A stretch of DNA of 64,000 nt from assembly GCF_000306765.2 (NCBI RefSeq), contig NC_017941.2, positions 2,170,001-2,234,000 on the forward strand, read 5' to 3'. The position numbers were made by a program, and so were the translations under genes. Below, in pieces: positions 62,042 to 64,000 of the stretch (the first letter of the stretch is position 1; each line of letters starts with the position of its first letter). A model generated the notes under the pieces. That model was given only the letters and a program-made list of their open reading frames with translations, searched no databases and was not told the DNA's origin. This DNA is from Haloferax mediterranei ATCC 33500. GTDB taxonomy: Archaea; Halobacteriota; Halobacteria; Halobacteriales; Haloferacaceae.

Positions 62042-63316
62042 GTGCGGCGGAGTGAAGCGATGCTGTTCACCAGTCGCGAAGCAGCGGGCTGGGAGAACGA
62101 CACGGTTCAACTCGCAGTTCGCGCCGGTTTCATCAGACAGTTCGGAAGTGGACTGTTCGGTTTTACTCCCACCGGAGAGCGCGTCCGGAGAAAAATTATC
62201 CGTCGAATCAAGACGGAGATGGATACCATCGGCGGGCAAGCGGTTAGCTTGCCCAACCTCCAGTACAAACCCATCTGGGAGCAAAGCGGTCGCTGGGGGA
62301 GTTTCGAAGGCGAGATGTTTACCTTCGAGAACCGCGACGGACAGCAGTTGTGTCTCGCTCCTTCGCACGAGGAAGGAATCGTCCACCTCGTCGAGGGCAT
62401 TGTCCGTTCCTACGAGGACGTTCCCCTGCTCTTGTATCAGGTCGAACGGAAACACCGCGACGACCATCCCCGGAATGGACTCCTTCGGACGAAGGAGTTC
62501 ACGATGAAAGACGCCTACAGCCTGCACGCAACCGCCGACTCGCTCGACGAGTGGTACGGCCGCGTCCGCGACGCGTACTGCCGCATCTTCGACGCGCTCG
62601 GCATCGACTTCGTCGTCGCCGACGCACAGAATAGTGTGATGGGTGGCTCCGCCTCCGAGGAGTTCATCGCCCCCGTCGAAACGGGAAGCGTCGAACTCGT
62701 CTACTGTGAAGCCCAAGGATGTCGCGTCGGTGTGACCGACGAATCTCCCGACGCCTCGCTCTTCGAAGGCGACGTATGCCCCGACTGCGGCGCGGCCCTC
62801 ACCAGCGGCGAAGGTATCGAAATCGGCCACGTGTTCAAGTTGGGGACGCGGTACACTGACCCCGCCGACCTCACTGTCGACATGGCGGACGGCTCCGAAC
62901 GACCCGTCCTGATGGGGAGTTACGGAATCGGCGTCGACCGACTCGTCCATACACTCATCGAGCAACACGGCGACGAAACCGGCTGTCGATGGCCCGTGAC
63001 CGACCGCGGAACCGCCGCACCCTACACCGTCTCGATTATCCCCCTCGAATACGGGGGCGACATCCAAGCGGTGGCCGACCGACTCCACCGTGAGTGCGGC
63101 CGAGCAACCGCCCTCCTCTTCGACGACCTCGACCAGACAATCGGCGAACGATTCGCCGAGAGCGACCTTCTCGGCGTTCCCTGGAAGGTAATCCTCGGGA
63201 ACCACTTCAGGGAGACGGGCGAAGTCGAACTCGAACACCGAGACGGGAAGACTCGGTTCATTGCACCCGGAGCAGTTTCTGAACTTGTCGGGCAGGCGTC
63301 ATCAGGCAGCGAGTAA
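62042..63316 (+). CDS. Bacterial-type prolyl-tRNA synthetase-like protein (short form)
   Basis: 424 residues from GTG 62042, chosen because SD GGAGGTG (62029-62035) sits 6 bp before it and overlaps the earlier TTG, and because RRSEAMLFTSREA then aligns with ProRS N-termini. Class II core with GFIRQFGSGLFGFTPTGERV, motif 1 region IGGQAVSLPNLQYKPIWEQS, LCLAPSHEEGIVHLVEGIV, motif 2 HRDDHPRNGLLRTKEFTMKD and motif 3 MGSYGIGVDRLVHTLIEQ. An anticodon-binding domain follows (YTVSIIPLEYGGDIQAVADR). No INS editing insertion, as in the alphaproteobacterial short type. Haloarchaea normally use the archaeal ProRS, so this is probably an extra or acquired enzyme; aminoacylation is likely but unproven. Confidence 0.85.
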   Translation: MRRSEAMLFTSREAAGWENDTVQLAVRAGFIRQFGSGLFGFTPTGERVRRKIIRRIKTEMDTIGGQAVSLPNLQYKPIWEQSGRWGSFEGEMFTFENRDGQQLCLAPSHEEGIVHLVEGIVRSYEDVPLLLYQVERKHRDDHPRNGLLRTKEFTMKDAYSLHATADSLDEWYGRVRDAYCRIFDALGIDFVVADAQNSVMGGSASEEFIAPVETGSVELVYCEAQGCRVGVTDESPDASLFEGDVCPDCGAALTSGEGIEIGHVFKLGTRYTDPADLTVDMADGSERPVLMGSYGIGVDRLVHTLIEQHGDETGCRWPVTDRGTAAPYTVSIIPLEYGGDIQAVADRLHRECGRATALLFDDLDQTIGERFAESDLLGVPWKVILGNHFRETGEVELEHRDGKTRFIAPGAVSELVGQASSGSE

Positions 63317-63735
63317 GGGAGCGCTCTTTCGGCCTACTGTTTTTTGCTCATTTCGGAGATGCCCACTGGGACCACGAAAGGACACATGTATACTAAATTG
63401 GCATTCTGGAATACATGTGTGGTGTCTGCATCTCTTAGATGAATCGTCGGCTAAATCGGGACAACGGTTCGGATTCCGATGTCAAATGGGAATCGTTTCG
63501 GGAACACGTCATCTGAGTCTCCAGTTCAGTGAACTGAGATAAAATTCAAATGACCATACGCACCCCCGAAGAGTGAGTTTAGCGCGGACGTTCACTTCGA
63601 GTGACTGGATTCGAATCGGGTGAGCGCGTGACCATCTTGTCGAAGACCACTGTTCATCACGCTCAAAACGCCTCAAGCGGCAATAATAATTGACCTCCAA
63701 CGAGCTTTTCCGCTTTCATCTTCCACGCTACTTCG
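63317..63735. other. Intergenic region with two strong inverted repeats
   Basis: No gene seen. ACACATGTAT (63382-63391) and ATACATGTGT (63411-63420) are perfect 10-bp arms around 19 bp, and CAGTTCA-G-TGAACTG lies at 63522-63536. The region separates the ProRS-like gene from the PAS-domain gene on the same strand, and an AT-rich part near 63670-63690 could hold the latter's promoter. Confidence 0.55.
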
Positions 63736-64000
63736 ATGACTAACCGGAGTAAGCCTTCGTTCTCCAAGGGGGGGAGTGGCCTTGAGAACGTCTTTACTGC
63801 ATCTCCGCTTGATTTCGACGCCGCGAATTTTTGTCAAACGCTGGTGGCGAACACGTCAGGGGGGCTGCTCACGGTTGACGAAGACGGCGTCATCGTCTTT
63901 GCCAACCCGGCGCTCGAACACATCTTAGGGTATCAGCCGGACGAGCTGGTCGGACAACCGTTGCAGACACTCGTTCCCGACCACCTCGAACAGGACCCCA
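63736..64000 (+). CDS. PAS-domain signalling protein, 3' partial
   Basis: 88 codons are visible before the window ends. After a 30-residue Ser/Lys-rich start (MTNRSKPSFSKGGSGLENVF), a PAS domain begins: SGGLLTVDEDGVIVFANPAL, then LGYQPDELVGQPLQTLVPDH. In haloarchaea such starts belong to multi-PAS sensor histidine kinases or bacterio-opsin activator-type regulators; which one cannot be told from this part. The ATG at 63736 fits with no earlier start giving similar protein. Confidence 0.8.
   Translation, partial: MTNRSKPSFSKGGSGLENVFTASPLDFDAANFCQTLVANTSGGLLTVDEDGVIVFANPALEHILGYQPDELVGQPLQTLVPDHLEQDP

Overview
This window is a contiguous piece of a haloarchaeal chromosome, almost certainly Haloferax. 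Three things point there: high-GC coding sequence with acid-rich proteins (RfcL, DUF2150, EF-1 alpha), archaeal TATA/BRE-type promoters with short or absent leaders, and archaeal genes such as RfcL, aEF-1 alpha, PGF-CTERM S-layer glycoprotein, type IV pilins and a haloarchaeal HMG-CoA synthase. The serine protease at 58030-59589 reads as a 519-residue protein that matches, from memory, halolysin R4 of Haloferax mediterranei, so H. mediterranei or a close relative is the best guess. No insertion sequence, CRISPR array or rRNA was seen.

Layout. 1-1915 holds sucC (5'-truncated by the window) and sucD. 1928-5749 has a small zinc-ribbon membrane protein, a methyl-accepting transducer followed by a CBS protein, and a DUF2062 membrane protein. 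Two identical tRNA-Val(GAC) genes lie at 5911-6106. A translationally overlapped trpD-F-E-G operon (6368-10248) is preceded by TGTACA-type palindromes at its promoter. nrdJ, the B12-dependent ribonucleotide reductase (11073-14174), is preceded by a 22-codon leader ORF. The cell surface region follows: S-layer glycoprotein (14984-17698, minus) and three tandem pilins (18460-20003). 20059-24005 carries small hypotheticals, a DUF1684 protein, an aldo/keto reductase and an EamA permease.

24114-30314 (minus) is a complete peptide/oligopeptide ABC transporter (binding protein, two permeases, two ATPases). 30466-36424 has an RNase HI-like protein, a membrane protein, a fused malic enzyme, an unusual M24-family protein and a heme A synthase. 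36655-39059 is a polar amino acid ABC transporter. 39435-44015 contains rfcL and a metal P-type ATPase with a divergent HTH regulator. 44133-51981 is a mixed accessory stretch (regulators, SDR, LtrA, three GNAT acetyltransferases, membrane proteins). 52093-57821 has HMG-CoA synthase (the committed enzyme to archaeal isoprenoid lipids), a large pilin-like surface protein, DUF2150, a TatD-like hydrolase and a NYN-domain protein.

The most unusual part is the right end. After the halolysin (58030-59589) comes the N-terminal stump of a RimK-type ATP-grasp gene, then a stand-alone EF-1 alpha gene (60190-61452) away from any ribosomal-protein genes, then a divergently transcribed short bacterial-type prolyl-tRNA synthetase-like gene (62042-63316). 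The latter has a leader containing a near-leaderless 25-codon ORF that overlaps a perfect 10-bp-stem hairpin. Two translation factors that look like extra or exchanged copies, side by side at an apparent rearrangement junction, suggest an alternative translation-target locus, perhaps resistance or stress related. That is inference. The window closes with the start of a PAS-domain signalling gene.
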